A DNA stretch of 64,000 nt. It comes from Cohnella candidum (GTDB lineage: Bacteria; Bacillota; Bacilli; Paenibacillales; Paenibacillaceae). The position numbers were made by a program, and so were the translations under genes. A model generated the notes under the pieces. It saw nothing but the letters and a program-made list of their open reading frames with translations, did not search any database and was not told the DNA's origin. The DNA is taken from positions 3,721,001 to 3,785,000 of the forward strand of contig NZ_CP033433.1 in assembly GCF_003713065.1 (NCBI RefSeq), in the 5' to 3' direction. Shown piece after piece: positions 51,976-61,120 of this stretch. How positions within the stretch are numbered: the stretch's first letter is position 1; each line of letters starts with the position of its first letter.

Positions 51976-54663
51976 TTAGTGAATTGTAATGGTCTTCGTT
52001 TTGCCGTCCCAATCGATTTTCTGTCCCAGCTGTTCGGTGACGACGCGAACCGGCACGTACACGCTGTTGTTCTTTAAAATGGGGGCGGCGAGCACCTTCT
52101 GGCGGACTCCGTTCAGCGTCACTTCCGAGCGGCCCACCCACAACTCGAGCATCGAATCCCCGCGCAGAACCGTCACTCTCTTGGTCGCGTTATCCCAGGA
52201 GACTTCGGCGCCCAGCGTCTCCGTCACGAAACGAAGCGGCAAATAGTTGACGTCGTTGAGCAGGAACGGCGCGGTCTGCAGCTGGGTCGATTTCCCGTCG
52301 ATCATCGCCGTCTTCTTGCCCACGGTCATCACGATCGTCGGCTTCACCGGAGTAAACGGCTTTGGAGGATACTGCAGCGTCAGGTTGTCGAACGCGACTT
52401 CCCCTTGCAGGGCGCGCTCGTCCTGGTCCTGCTCCAAGTTGACGACATAAAGCTTCGTCAGCTTCGCCGGGCCTTTCAGGCCGGCAGCTGCCAGGTCGAT
52501 GCGGACCGTTTTCCAGCCGGACCAGTCGATCTTCTTCGCGACGTCGACGAGAACAGTCTTGCCGTCAGAACCGACGAATTCGGCCCGGGCATAGTTCATG
52601 CTGGCGTCGCCCAGCATGTCGAGCGTCATCGCGCTTGGCGTTCCGTCGACGTTGATGCCTCCGTTCATCGCGTTCAGGTTGGCATACGCGAACCGGCTGC
52701 CCGTGCCGTTCGTGAAGTCGTAAGCCAGATCGAGCACTTGCGAGGACTCATGCCCCGGAATTCCGGTCAGCAAGGAAGCCGAGCCCGTCGTTTCGCCCGG
52801 AAGCCCGCTGAAGTCGATCGGGTAGCCCGGATTCTCGAACGTTTCGAGCGATTGCTCGCTTCCCGGCGTCAAAATCGCGGCCGTACCGAAACCGTCGTAC
52901 CGCGCGATGGCGAAACCGTATTGGGCTCCGTCCTCCACGCTGTCGATCGTCAATTTTCCGCCGCTTGCCGTCGCCTTGAAGCCTTTGAACTCCCATTTGA
53001 TCGAGTTCGCGGGTACGGACAGCTCGCGGCCATCTTTCAGGCGAGCTTTCACCGGCACGGAAATGACGGCGCCCGGACGAAGAGAGGTCGTGTTCGGATC
53101 GATCGTAAGTTGATCGATCTGATCTTGACCGATGACTTCGATGTTCAACGAGTTCGACGCAAGCCCCGCTTTTACGGTAATCGTGGCCTTGCCGGGTTTG
53201 GCTGCGGTCAGCTTGCCGTCCTTGAACGTACCGACGGAGTTGTTGATGCTCCATTTGGGCTGCATGCCGGACGGATCGATCGGGTTATAGTAGGTGTCAT
53301 AGCCTTTAAGGGAGTAAGAAGTTTCTTGCCCGACGAACAGGGTGCTGGTTCCGCTGGCGACGATCCCTTTCACTTCGCCTTTGGGCGCGTTCGTATAGAC
53401 GCCGATTCCGTTCGCGACGAGTCGCTGTGTCGTGCCATAGAAGGTCGGATGGGTCAGCGCAACGTTAGTTTCTCCGAGCGGACGGGTAACCATGGTGGTA
53501 GAACCGCCTCCGTCCAGGTTGACCGCTTTCCATACGCCCAGCTGCAAGAGCATTTGCTGCAATTCTTTCAAGGAGACGCCGTCGCGCCCGCCATTCTCTT
53601 CGACGGTAATAAGGTACGCGGTCTTTCCGTCTTTGGAATAGCCGACAGCCGTACGTGCACGGTCCGCCGAGCCGCTGACGCCGGCGATATCGCGGGAGAA
53701 AGTCGCTGCCTTGCCTTGGTCGAGGAGGATGGTGTGGCCTCCTACGAGCATTTGGAAGGAACCCGGGTCATACGTTTTTTGGGTCGTCAAAGAAGTCAAA
53801 TGGTAGTCCGATCCGACTTTGCTTCCTACGATCAGATTGTCGGTGATGAACTTGGCGGCTTTCCCGTGACCGCGCAGCACGTATCCGTTCGCCGGCACGG
53901 GCGTCGTGATTTCTTTGTCAATCGAGATTTCGGTCACGTATCCGTCCACGACGAGCGCTTCGGTTGGCTTGGTGCCAGTACCGGTCGGGCGCTCGGGTGC
54001 CGTCCATGCGTTCGTGTAAATATACAGAGCGTCGACGTGGCTGTTCGTCTTGTTGGGATCCGCCCAGTAGAGAGATTTGTTCACGCCGGCCAATGGGAAA
54101 GAAGCCCCCGTGTCGGCGGTGACGGTGCCTTCGAATGTAAAATTGTCGATCATCGGCTGGCGGTCTTTCGTGACGGCGAATGCATACATGCCCTTCAACT
54201 GGGACGTGCTGACGAGAAGGTTGCCGTTCGAGATCTGGGCCCCGATCGGCGCGCCGTCGCCGGTCGTATTGAATACGTCGGCGTTGATGCCCGCGACCGC
54301 TTTCGTTTCCTTCGCCATGGCGGTAACGGATTGGCGTGCGTTGACGCTGCCGTTTTTGCCTCCCATCACGTTCAAGGAGACATAAGGGTTGTTCAGGTCG
54401 ACTTGCACGACGTGCATGACTTCCGTCTTTTGGGACGAGCTGGACGGAACCCAAGAGTAAGAGATTTCTTTGACGCCTGAGGTGACCATCGTTTCGCTGT
54501 TTTTGACCAACTTGTATGTAACGGTCGTCGCAGCAGTGGCATGGGATATGGGAGCCATAAGGACGGGATTGGCCATCGGAACGGTGAATACGAGCATACC
54601 CGCAAGAAGCGGCAGGACGATTTTCTTTGTTTTCGTCGTGCGAGGTTGAAGTTTTAAGCGCAT
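51976..54663 (-). CDS. Secreted phosphodiester-glycosidase (NAGPA-like) protein with stalk domains
   Basis: An 895-residue exported protein. A signal peptide (about 1-45) precedes a phosphodiester glycosidase/NAGPA domain (about 75-430) with AVAGINADVFNTTGDGAPIG and a typical VNLDGGGSTTMV motif. A Big_2-like Ig domain (about 435-510), a jelly-roll-like carbohydrate-binding region (about 590-745) and two copper-amine-oxidase-N 'stalk' repeats at the C-terminus (PFLLNDVNYLPLRFVTETLG; PILKNNSVYVPVRVVTEQLG) follow. Members of the NAGPA family remove exposed sugar phosphodiesters, but the substrate here is unknown. ATG at 54661-54663 with AGGAG upstream. It sits in front of degSU in the same orientation. 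Confidence 0.85.
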   Translation of the reverse strand: MRLKLQPRTTKTKKIVLPLLAGMLVFTVPMANPVLMAPISHATAATTVTYKLVKNSETMVTSGVKEISYSWVPSSSSQKTEVMHVVQVDLNNPYVSLNVMGGKNGSVNARQSVTAMAKETKAVAGINADVFNTTGDGAPIGAQISNGNLLVSTSQLKGMYAFAVTKDRQPMIDNFTFEGTVTADTGASFPLAGVNKSLYWADPNKTNSHVDALYIYTNAWTAPERPTGTGTKPTEALVVDGYVTEISIDKEITTPVPANGYVLRGHGKAAKFITDNLIVGSKVGSDYHLTSLTTQKTYDPGSFQMLVGGHTILLDQGKAATFSRDIAGVSGSADRARTAVGYSKDGKTAYLITVEENGGRDGVSLKELQQMLLQLGVWKAVNLDGGGSTTMVTRPLGETNVALTHPTFYGTTQRLVANGIGVYTNAPKGEVKGIVASGTSTLFVGQETSYSLKGYDTYYNPIDPSGMQPKWSINNSVGTFKDGKLTAAKPGKATITVKAGLASNSLNIEVIGQDQIDQLTIDPNTTSLRPGAVISVPVKARLKDGRELSVPANSIKWEFKGFKATASGGKLTIDSVEDGAQYGFAIARYDGFGTAAILTPGSEQSLETFENPGYPIDFSGLPGETTGSASLLTGIPGHESSQVLDLAYDFTNGTGSRFAYANLNAMNGGINVDGTPSAMTLDMLGDASMNYARAEFVGSDGKTVLVDVAKKIDWSGWKTVRIDLAAAGLKGPAKLTKLYVVNLEQDQDERALQGEVAFDNLTLQYPPKPFTPVKPTIVMTVGKKTAMIDGKSTQLQTAPFLLNDVNYLPLRFVTETLGAEVSWDNATKRVTVLRGDSMLELWVGRSEVTLNGVRQKVLAAPILKNNSVYVPVRVVTEQLGQKIDWDGKTKTITIH

Positions 54664-54821
54664 TTGGTTCTCCTGTAGGTCTATAAATTTTGGGAGAGAG
54701 CCGAGCGGCCCTCGTAGATTCCTAGTTTTATAGACTACTTGGGAACGAAAAAGTTACATCCGATAAGAGATTGTAATCAAAATGAAACAGTTGATTCGAT
54801 TTGTTTGTGGGAACAAGGAAA

Positions 54822-54851
54822 AACCCGGAAACTCATGAGAGTTTCCGGGTT
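54822..54851. terminator. Terminator after the YjbR-like gene
   Basis: A perfect 13-bp stem (AACCCGGAAACTC / GAGTTTCCGGGTT) with a 4-nt loop. On the minus strand it is followed by TTTCC, giving moderate termination. Confidence 0.82.
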
Positions 54852-54866
54852 CTTCTGGAATGAGCG

Positions 54867-55229
54867 TTATTCCCCGTCTATCTGCGCTCGTTCGGATCGG
54901 GTCAGCTTGGCCTTCACCAGCTGATAGGATTGCTCCAGCATAGCAAGAACCTCACCATCCGGCACGGAACCGTCGAGCACGACGGTATTCCAATGCTTTT
55001 TGTTCATGTGGTACCCCGGCAGCACCGAGCGAGGATATTGCTGCCTGAGCAGCCAAACTTCTTCCGGATCGGCCTTCAGGTTTACGCTCAGCCGATCTCC
55101 GTTGCTGCCGAGGAGGGCGAACATTTTGCTTCCGACGTACAACACCGACAAGTTCGGATCGAACGGGTATCGTAAAGTGACACCAGGCATACCTATGCTG
55201 CGTTCAATGAGCACTTGATGATCAATCAA
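54867..55229 (-). CDS. MmcQ/YjbR-family protein
   Basis: A 120-residue protein with the CyaY-like fold of the MmcQ/YjbR family. The segment VWLLRQQYPRSVLPGYHMNKKHWNTVVLDG carries the conserved HMNKxHW motif. The family is common but its function is not established; DNA binding has been suggested from the fold. The start is TTG at 55227-55229 with GGGGAG 8 nt upstream. It begins 14 bp after the SLH protein gene and may be cotranscribed with it, which tells little about its role. Confidence 0.85.
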   Translation of the reverse strand: MIDHQVLIERSIGMPGVTLRYPFDPNLSVLYVGSKMFALLGSNGDRLSVNLKADPEEVWLLRQQYPRSVLPGYHMNKKHWNTVVLDGSVPDGEVLAMLEQSYQLVKAKLTRSERAQIDGE

Positions 55230-55243
55230 CTTGGTTACTCCCC

Positions 55244-58200
55244 TTACTCGTCGAGGAAGTTCACGTGAAGCAGCAGACGTTTGATCATCGAAGCCGCTTG
55301 GGCACGAGTCGCGTTGTTCTTCGGCTTCACCGTCGACGGCGTATATCCGGAGATCAGACCTGCCTGTACGCAGCCGATGACCGCCTCGCGAGCCCAGCTG
55401 CTAATACTTCCTTGATCCGAGAACGGATTCAGAACGCTCTGGTCTACCGTCGGCTGCACGCCGGCGTACTTCATGGCCCTGATCATCATGGACGCCATCT
55501 CTTCACGCGTCACGTTGTCGTTCGGCCTGAAGCCGCCATCCGCGTCGCCCGACACGATGCCCGCTTTGCTCGCCGCGCCGATGTAAGAAGCCGCGCTCGA
55601 CCAATTCGATACGTCGCTAAACCGAGCGGCCGCCGAACGGTCGCCGGTCAATCCGAGGCCGCGTGCGATGAATTCCGCGAAGTCGGCCCGCGTGATGTTC
55701 GTCTCCGGCTCGAATTCGGTCAAGGAGACTCCCCTGACGATGTTCTTCGAAGCCAGAATCGCCACGTCGCGTTCCGCCCAATGACCGCCCATATCGAAGA
55801 AGACGGCAGGCGCTTTATTCACGACCGCATAGACGCTATTATCCTTGCGGAGGAAGTTCACGATAATGTTATTGCCCGACTTGGTCTTTACCGTCGGCAC
55901 GTATACGAGATCCCCAGAATCCCCGTCAACGCGCATAACCGCGAGCTGCGAAGGATTAACCCCTGTGCCGCTGACTGTGATGGAGCGTTTGACGTAGATC
56001 GAAGAATTCGTAAATTCTCTTACGATTCCATTCGAAACAATTTTTGCAGTGAAGTCGACTGCAGAACCTAGAATTTGTCCGCCTGATGAAGTTACGGCAC
56101 TTTCGATAACTGGATTAGAAGCCTTTTCAATACTTAGAATTAAATCCGTTACGGACGGGTCAAGACCTGAACTCTGAGCAACTGCGACAACTCCAGTTCC
56201 ACCTATCGGGAATTCCCAACTTGTTCCTGAATACTCTACTCGGACCACACCGTTAGAAACGATTCCTTGCGAGCTTATTAAGCCGCTTAAAGGCAAGCTA
56301 ACAATCGCGCCAAGTTCAGAGGAAGGGATCGGGATCGTCAGCACGGTGCTTTTAATCTCTGCTCCGGACCCGGTCTTGATTGCCGTAAACGCGGCATTAA
56401 GCTTCGATGCGTCAACAGCGTATTTGCTCGCTGACCTGCCGGATGGAAGTTGTGTCGTAGTTCTCGTCAAGGAGCCGGGAACCAGTTGGAGACCTCCGGC
56501 ACTGTCGATGGTCAAATAACTTGCCAAGTCTCCTAGCAAGGAAGTCTGATTGGTAGCGATCTGATCCGTCAATGCCCCTATCGTCTGGTTAAAGACGTCT
56601 TTAAGAGCCGTACCGGTCGTTACGTAACTGACTTTTACTTCTTGTTTATATGCGACTGCCGTTTCAAGATTCAAGTTCACTTGCGTGCCCGATACCCCCA
56701 GCGAAGTTACAGGCACCTTCGTACCGCCAACGGTGACGGTATATTGCCCCACTAAAGGGATATTCGCACTGCTTAATGGAGCGGAGTAAATCAACTGAAT
56801 GACCTTGCCGCTTGCAGAAGCGGAAGACAAAGTGGTCGGCTGCACGGCCCCGCCCGTAATCTGCATCCCATTAATAGCAGGCGCAGGATTACCGTTTAAG
56901 TCCGAGAGAAGGTTTGTTCCAGGAATATAGGTGATCGCGATCTGCTGATCTTTCGAGATCGCCGTTTTTAAAGTCAGTTCAACAGTATTGCTGTTGATTG
57001 CAACGGCAGTCACCGGATCTTCCACGCCGCCAGCCACGATCGTAAAGCTGGTCAATGGCGGAAGCACAGTTGTTTTCAATGCCTCATTATACGCCAATAC
57101 CAACTTCGTATTAATGGCGGTCGCTCCGGAGAGCGTAGGCGCCGTCGTGTCCGTCGGGTTCGCGACGAAGAAAGATGTAAAGGCAGCCGCTTGGTTCCCT
57201 ATGGTATCCTTCACCGGCACTGCGCCCGGGGAGTAGGATACTGCAACGGTTCCCACTGTCGTGGATACGGCAGGGAAAGACAACAAAATGGTATTCCCAT
57301 TCGCCACAGCAAACGTCGGATTGATCGTCTGACCATTCCATAAAACTTGGAATTGCGTTTGCGCATTGGTACCAAGGGTGGCTAAAGTTTTATTGAAGAC
57401 CAAATTCACCACTGCTGGCGTCGCCGTACCGCTGACCGGCTTGGGCGCCTGGGTATCCGGCGAAACATTGCGGTTGGTGAATGCCGCAACCTCTTTAAGT
57501 TGTGCGGATTGAATCCGTTTATCCTTGCTACTGTTCAAGGAATAAGAAACCCTCACAACCTGGGTAGTCAACACCGCAGTTTGCAGTGTCAACCGCACAG
57601 TGCTTCCGCTAATCGTAACACCCGTGACAGCATTGTAAGTATTATTTGCCGTTACGTAAAAATCCCCATTCGTTGGAACTTTTGTCGCATCCAAAGTTTC
57701 GCTGTAGGTGAGGACGATAGACGAATTGTCCATTTCCGCCTTGGTCAGCGTCGGCGTCGTGCCCGCTCCGCCCGTTTCGAAAGACCAGGCATTGGGATTT
57801 GTAATACCTGCGAAAGCATTATTGTTCAGGTCCTGAATGACGTTAGCCGGGAAGTTGATCGAATATCGCGTATTGACCTTAAGAGAACCGCTGCTGATCG
57901 TAAAGTTGACCTTTTTATTATCAGAAGGGTCCACGGCAATGTTCAGGTTAATCTTCAAACTTGGCGAACTGGTTTGAAAAATCGTACCAGTCGCGGTTCC
58001 AACTTTTTTAACCGGTTCGCTGAATACGGCGCTGAATGTCGTCATCGGATAAGGCACATTGGTCGAACCTGACGCCGGTGTGGTACTCACGATGGTAGGT
58101 GCAGTTTTATCCACATCTACAGTGAAACTCCAAGTGCTTCCGTCAAAATAATTGCCCGTACCGTCCCGGAAGGCCTGACCGTCTAAAGTTACGCTATATC

Positions 58201-59251
58201 TCGAACCGTTCACGAAATACGGACAGGTGGATCCAAACTGCGGTGTCACCGTTACGGTCGTATTATTGACGGATACGGCAGACGAACTCACCGGTATAGC
58301 GCAGAATAGTGAGTTATCCGGATTCTTGATAACAATGGAGCTGGATCCCGGGAAGACCTTCTCGTCGAACACGAGAACCAGATTCCCATCAGGTTTGTTC
58401 AAAGTGCCTCCGTTTGGAGGAATGTACGAAGCAACCTTGGGCTTTACGTCGTCGTACTTATCCATCGTGACGAACGACCATGTCGTTTTCGCAGTTATCC
58501 CGTTATAAGGGTTATCGCTCAAGTCCGCAATCGTACCCGGCTCAATCCGGACATAATACTTCGTGCTGTACGACAATTGCGAACGAATAACGGGAATTGT
58601 CACGGTAAAGGTTGCATTGTCGACAGCTATCGTTGATAGGTCTATCGTTTCAGCAATGCTGTCATCGGAGTCCTTGCGGATTTGAATGGTTCCAGCAGGC
58701 AAGATTTTGATCGCTTGGGAAAACTTCATGACCAAGTCAAATGGAGCATGATCGATATCCACTTTCGCCGCGTTCGGATTCAAGCTCAGACTGGTCGGAG
58801 CAATGGCTGGGATAACGGTAAACACATACCCGCCGGCACCCGTTCCTGAAAGTCCTGGGAAAGTTGCGCCTGACGTAACGCCGATAATCGCGGTTGGAGG
58901 AACCTCAATATAATAATTACCTGGTGCGTTTACGGTTTTAATCATCACCGTCGTTGTTTGGACCCACTGTAGATTGCTCTCATCACTAGCGACATCATAA
59001 GTGGCCACGGCCGCATTCGTGGATGCATTCCGAATGACAATCGAACCCGTCCCCCTGCGCACCGGCTCGTCGAATGTCATGTAGATGGGCCTGCTTGGTG
59101 TAATGCTTGTTCCGGAAGCAGGGCTCGTTGTAGGCGCAACATCAGAGACAGCAGCGCTGACAGCAGCTGTAAAAGGCCCAATAGGAGCAGCAACCACTTG
59201 GATGAGCAGCGCTAGGAAAAGAGCTATAGACAAAATGCGAAGACGCGGCAT
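55244..59251 (-). CDS. SLH-domain surface protein with multiple Ig-like repeats
   Basis: A 1335-residue exported protein anchored to the wall polymer. The signal peptide (about 1-33) is followed by four Big_5-type Ig domains (about 37-505; recurring P-SGT-I, FDEPV and WSF motifs). Three to four SwmB-type repeats follow (about 510-890; patterns such as LTYSETLDATKVP and VVRVSYS). An intermediate region (about 900-1130) leads to three SLH modules at the C-terminus (FFDMGGHWAERDV; FSDVSNWSSAASYIGAAS; FSDQGSISSWAREAV). No enzymatic domain is seen, so an S-layer or adhesin role is likely. ATG at 59249-59251 with GGGAGG. A TAAA/ACCGAAAT pair upstream is a weak sigma-D candidate. Confidence 0.88.
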   Translation of the reverse strand: MPRLRILSIALFLALLIQVVAAPIGPFTAAVSAAVSDVAPTTSPASGTSITPSRPIYMTFDEPVRRGTGSIVIRNASTNAAVATYDVASDESNLQWVQTTTVMIKTVNAPGNYYIEVPPTAIIGVTSGATFPGLSGTGAGGYVFTVIPAIAPTSLSLNPNAAKVDIDHAPFDLVMKFSQAIKILPAGTIQIRKDSDDSIAETIDLSTIAVDNATFTVTIPVIRSQLSYSTKYYVRIEPGTIADLSDNPYNGITAKTTWSFVTMDKYDDVKPKVASYIPPNGGTLNKPDGNLVLVFDEKVFPGSSSIVIKNPDNSLFCAIPVSSSAVSVNNTTVTVTPQFGSTCPYFVNGSRYSVTLDGQAFRDGTGNYFDGSTWSFTVDVDKTAPTIVSTTPASGSTNVPYPMTTFSAVFSEPVKKVGTATGTIFQTSSPSLKINLNIAVDPSDNKKVNFTISSGSLKVNTRYSINFPANVIQDLNNNAFAGITNPNAWSFETGGAGTTPTLTKAEMDNSSIVLTYSETLDATKVPTNGDFYVTANNTYNAVTGVTISGSTVRLTLQTAVLTTQVVRVSYSLNSSKDKRIQSAQLKEVAAFTNRNVSPDTQAPKPVSGTATPAVVNLVFNKTLATLGTNAQTQFQVLWNGQTINPTFAVANGNTILLSFPAVSTTVGTVAVSYSPGAVPVKDTIGNQAAAFTSFFVANPTDTTAPTLSGATAINTKLVLAYNEALKTTVLPPLTSFTIVAGGVEDPVTAVAINSNTVELTLKTAISKDQQIAITYIPGTNLLSDLNGNPAPAINGMQITGGAVQPTTLSSASASGKVIQLIYSAPLSSANIPLVGQYTVTVGGTKVPVTSLGVSGTQVNLNLETAVAYKQEVKVSYVTTGTALKDVFNQTIGALTDQIATNQTSLLGDLASYLTIDSAGGLQLVPGSLTRTTTQLPSGRSASKYAVDASKLNAAFTAIKTGSGAEIKSTVLTIPIPSSELGAIVSLPLSGLISSQGIVSNGVVRVEYSGTSWEFPIGGTGVVAVAQSSGLDPSVTDLILSIEKASNPVIESAVTSSGGQILGSAVDFTAKIVSNGIVREFTNSSIYVKRSITVSGTGVNPSQLAVMRVDGDSGDLVYVPTVKTKSGNNIIVNFLRKDNSVYAVVNKAPAVFFDMGGHWAERDVAILASKNIVRGVSLTEFEPETNITRADFAEFIARGLGLTGDRSAAARFSDVSNWSSAASYIGAASKAGIVSGDADGGFRPNDNVTREEMASMMIRAMKYAGVQPTVDQSVLNPFSDQGSISSWAREAVIGCVQAGLISGYTPSTVKPKNNATRAQAASMIKRLLLHVNFLDE

Positions 59252-59360
59252 GAGTATCCTCCCAGGAAGTACAGTCTTGTACCTTTTATTTCGGTTTCCA
59301 CGTGTTGGAACTTTAGGGACGAAGGACTCAAAAACGACAACTTCACCATGAAAAATCGCA

Positions 59361-59391
59361 ATAAAAAGAGCTTCCGCGGTTCGCGGAAGCC
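59361..59391 (-). terminator. metK terminator
   Basis: A perfect 9-bp stem (GCTTCCGCG / CGCGGAAGC) with a 3-nt loop is followed on the minus strand by CTCTTTTTATT. Confidence 0.9.
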
Positions 59392-59407
59392 CTCATCTTT
59401 ATCGGGA

Positions 59408-60610
59408 TTATGCCGATGCGCCTTGCTTCAAAGCCTCGACTTTGTCCAAGCGTTCCCACGGCAGGTCAAGGTCGGTACGGCCAAAATGACCGTATGCCGC
59501 GGTCTGCGCGTAGATCGGACGTCGCAGGTCGAGCATTTTGATTATGCCGGCCGGGCGCAGATCGAAGTTTTTCTCGATCAGCTCAACGAGCTTCTCTTCA
59601 CTCACTTTACCCGTGCCGTAAGTGTCCACATTGATGGATACCGGGCGGGCTACGCCGATCGCGTAAGCCAGCTGGATTTCGCACTTGTCGGCAAGACCTG
59701 CGGCAACGATATTCTTCGCGACATAACGAGCAGCGTAAGCTGCGGAACGGTCGACCTTCGTCGGATCTTTGCCGGAGAAGGCTCCGCCACCATGGCGAGC
59801 ATAGCCGCCGTAGGTGTCGACGATGATTTTGCGGCCGGTGAGGCCGGCATCGCCTTGCGGTCCGCCGATAACGAAACGGCCCGTCGGGTTGATAAAGTAT
59901 TTGGTTTCGCTGTTCAGCCATTCCGCCGGAACGACCGGAGCGATGACATGTTCGCGAATATCGCGGTCGATTTGCTCCGAGGTAACCTCTTCGGCATGCT
60001 GGGTCGAGATAACGATGGTCTCCACGCCTACAGGTTTGCCGTCCTGATACTGAATCGTCACTTGCGTCTTGCCGTCCGGACGCAGATAGTCGAGGGTGCC
60101 GTTCTTGCGCACTTCCGACAGACGGCGCGACAGACGGTGCGCCAACGCGATCGGCAACGGCATGTATTCAGGCGTTTCGTTCGTTGCGAAGCCGAACATC
60201 AAGCCTTGGTCGCCTGCGCCGATATCCGCGTTCTCTTCGCGGATGTTCGCGCCTTCCCGGCTTTCAAGAGCGGCGTTAACGCCTTGCGCGATGTCGGCCG
60301 ACTGCTCGTTTAGCGAAGTAAGAACAGCACACGTGCTACTGTCGAAACCGTACTTCGCACGGGTGTACCCGATTTCCTTAATCGTGCGGCGGACAATGGC
60401 CGGAATGTCCACGTAGTCCGCTTTACTGCTGATTTCTCCGATAACGAGAACGAGTCCTGTGGCTACCGAAACTTCGCAAGCTACGCGAGCGTAGGGATCC
60501 ACTTCAAGAAACGCGTCCAATACCGCGTCGGAAATCTGATCGCATATTTTATCCGGATGGCCTTCCGTGACCGATTCGGATGTGAAGAGATGCCGCCCTT
60601 TAATCGACAA
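59408..60610 (-). CDS. metK: S-adenosylmethionine synthase
   Basis: A 400-residue enzyme that makes SAM from methionine and ATP. The motifs [23 protein letters not shown] and [16 protein letters not shown] (the phosphate-binding loop) are all present. SAM is the methyl donor for the methyltransferase modules in this window. The start is TTG at 60608-60610 with GGGGG 9 nt upstream; this gives exactly the usual 400 residues, while in-frame codons further upstream extend into the leader hairpin. The short leader contains a terminator-like hairpin (see the leader entry). Confidence 0.97.
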   Translation of the reverse strand: MSIKGRHLFTSESVTEGHPDKICDQISDAVLDAFLEVDPYARVACEVSVATGLVLVIGEISSKADYVDIPAIVRRTIKEIGYTRAKYGFDSSTCAVLTSLNEQSADIAQGVNAALESREGANIREENADIGAGDQGLMFGFATNETPEYMPLPIALAHRLSRRLSEVRKNGTLDYLRPDGKTQVTIQYQDGKPVGVETIVISTQHAEEVTSEQIDRDIREHVIAPVVPAEWLNSETKYFINPTGRFVIGGPQGDAGLTGRKIIVDTYGGYARHGGGAFSGKDPTKVDRSAAYAARYVAKNIVAAGLADKCEIQLAYAIGVARPVSINVDTYGTGKVSEEKLVELIEKNFDLRPAGIIKMLDLRRPIYAQTAAYGHFGRTDLDLPWERLDKVEALKQGASA

Positions 60611-60629
60611 ATTCTTCAACCCCCATATA

Positions 60630-60678
60630 AAAAAATGAACCTTTTCCGCTTGGAAAAGGTTGTTAGACAAACCTTCGA
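60630..60678 (-). promoter_or_regulatory. metK leader: mutually exclusive antiterminator and terminator hairpins
   Basis: Downstream of the promoter the minus strand reads AAGGTT, 8 nt, AACCTTTTCC, 4 nt, GGAAAAGGTT, C, A, TTTTTTT. The last two arms form a perfect 10-bp terminator with a U tract ending about 10 nt before the metK ribosome-binding site. The first AAGGTT can instead pair with the AACCTT in the terminator's left arm. No S-box (SAM-I) features, such as a long junction with GGUGGAGG-type segments, are present. It could simply be the SASP terminator, but it lies inside the predicted metK transcript. Confidence 0.55.
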
Positions 60679-60684
60679 GTAATA

Positions 60685-60713
60685 ATAATAACGGATTTGT
60701 CGAGGGGTGTCAA
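60685..60713 (-). promoter_or_regulatory. metK promoter
   Basis: On the minus strand TTGACA (60708-60713), a 17-bp spacer and TATTAT (60685-60690). Transcription should start near 60678, giving a ~68-nt leader before the TTG start of metK. Confidence 0.78.
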
Positions 60714-60738
60714 TGAGCGAAGCCTTGCGTGGCGCGGC

Positions 60739-61023
60739 TTACAGAATCGTTTGCTGCGCTTGCTGCTCCGCCTGTTGAACCAACCTTTTCGTAATATATC
60801 CGCCGATCGAACCCGCTTCCCGGGCGGTTATAAAACCCAGGTAGTTCTGTCCGCCTGACGTTCCCCCGATACTGCCCAATTCGCCCGCCATTTCGGAGTC
60901 CAAACCCGCGAGCGAGGACGTACCGCCGATCGGAATTCCCAACTCGCCCGCAACTTCGTACTTCATTTGCTGAATCGCGGGGTCGCATTCCGGCACCAAT
61001 TTTCTTCGTCTGCTGCCTGCCAT
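60739..61023 (-). CDS. Alpha/beta-type small acid-soluble spore protein
   Basis: A 94-residue DNA-binding protein that coats spore DNA. The conserved blocks QQMKYEVAGELGIPIGG and GSIGGYITKRLVQQAEQQ are typical of SspA/SspC, and the middle carries an extra Gly/Ser-rich copy (ELGSIGGTSGG) not found in the short classical forms. The ATG at 61021-61023 follows AAGGAGG with a rather long spacing of 13 nt. A CATACTA element at 61059-61065 fits a sigma-G -10, but no clear -35 was found. Its presence shows that the organism can sporulate. Confidence 0.93.
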   Translation of the reverse strand: MAGSRRRKLVPECDPAIQQMKYEVAGELGIPIGGTSSLAGLDSEMAGELGSIGGTSGGQNYLGFITAREAGSIGGYITKRLVQQAEQQAQQTIL

Positions 61024-61120
61024 GTTGTCGTTGGCACCTCCTTGATTGTTGACGGAGTTAGTATGTGCACGACCGCCAACACCGAGGCGTATGAGTTATT
61101 GGGTATCAGGGAAGAATGTA

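Noticed and set aside
52405..54480. A 691-codon open frame antisense to the NAGPA/stalk-domain gene.
   Set aside because: The opposite strand encodes a signal peptide and recognised domains; the antisense product is Arg/Val/Asp-rich without domains and lacks an initiation signal.
60611..60738. A SAM-I (S-box) riboswitch expected in front of metK.
   Set aside because: The whole intergenic region to the spore-protein gene is 128 bp and lacks the S-box conserved blocks; only the short hairpin leader is present.
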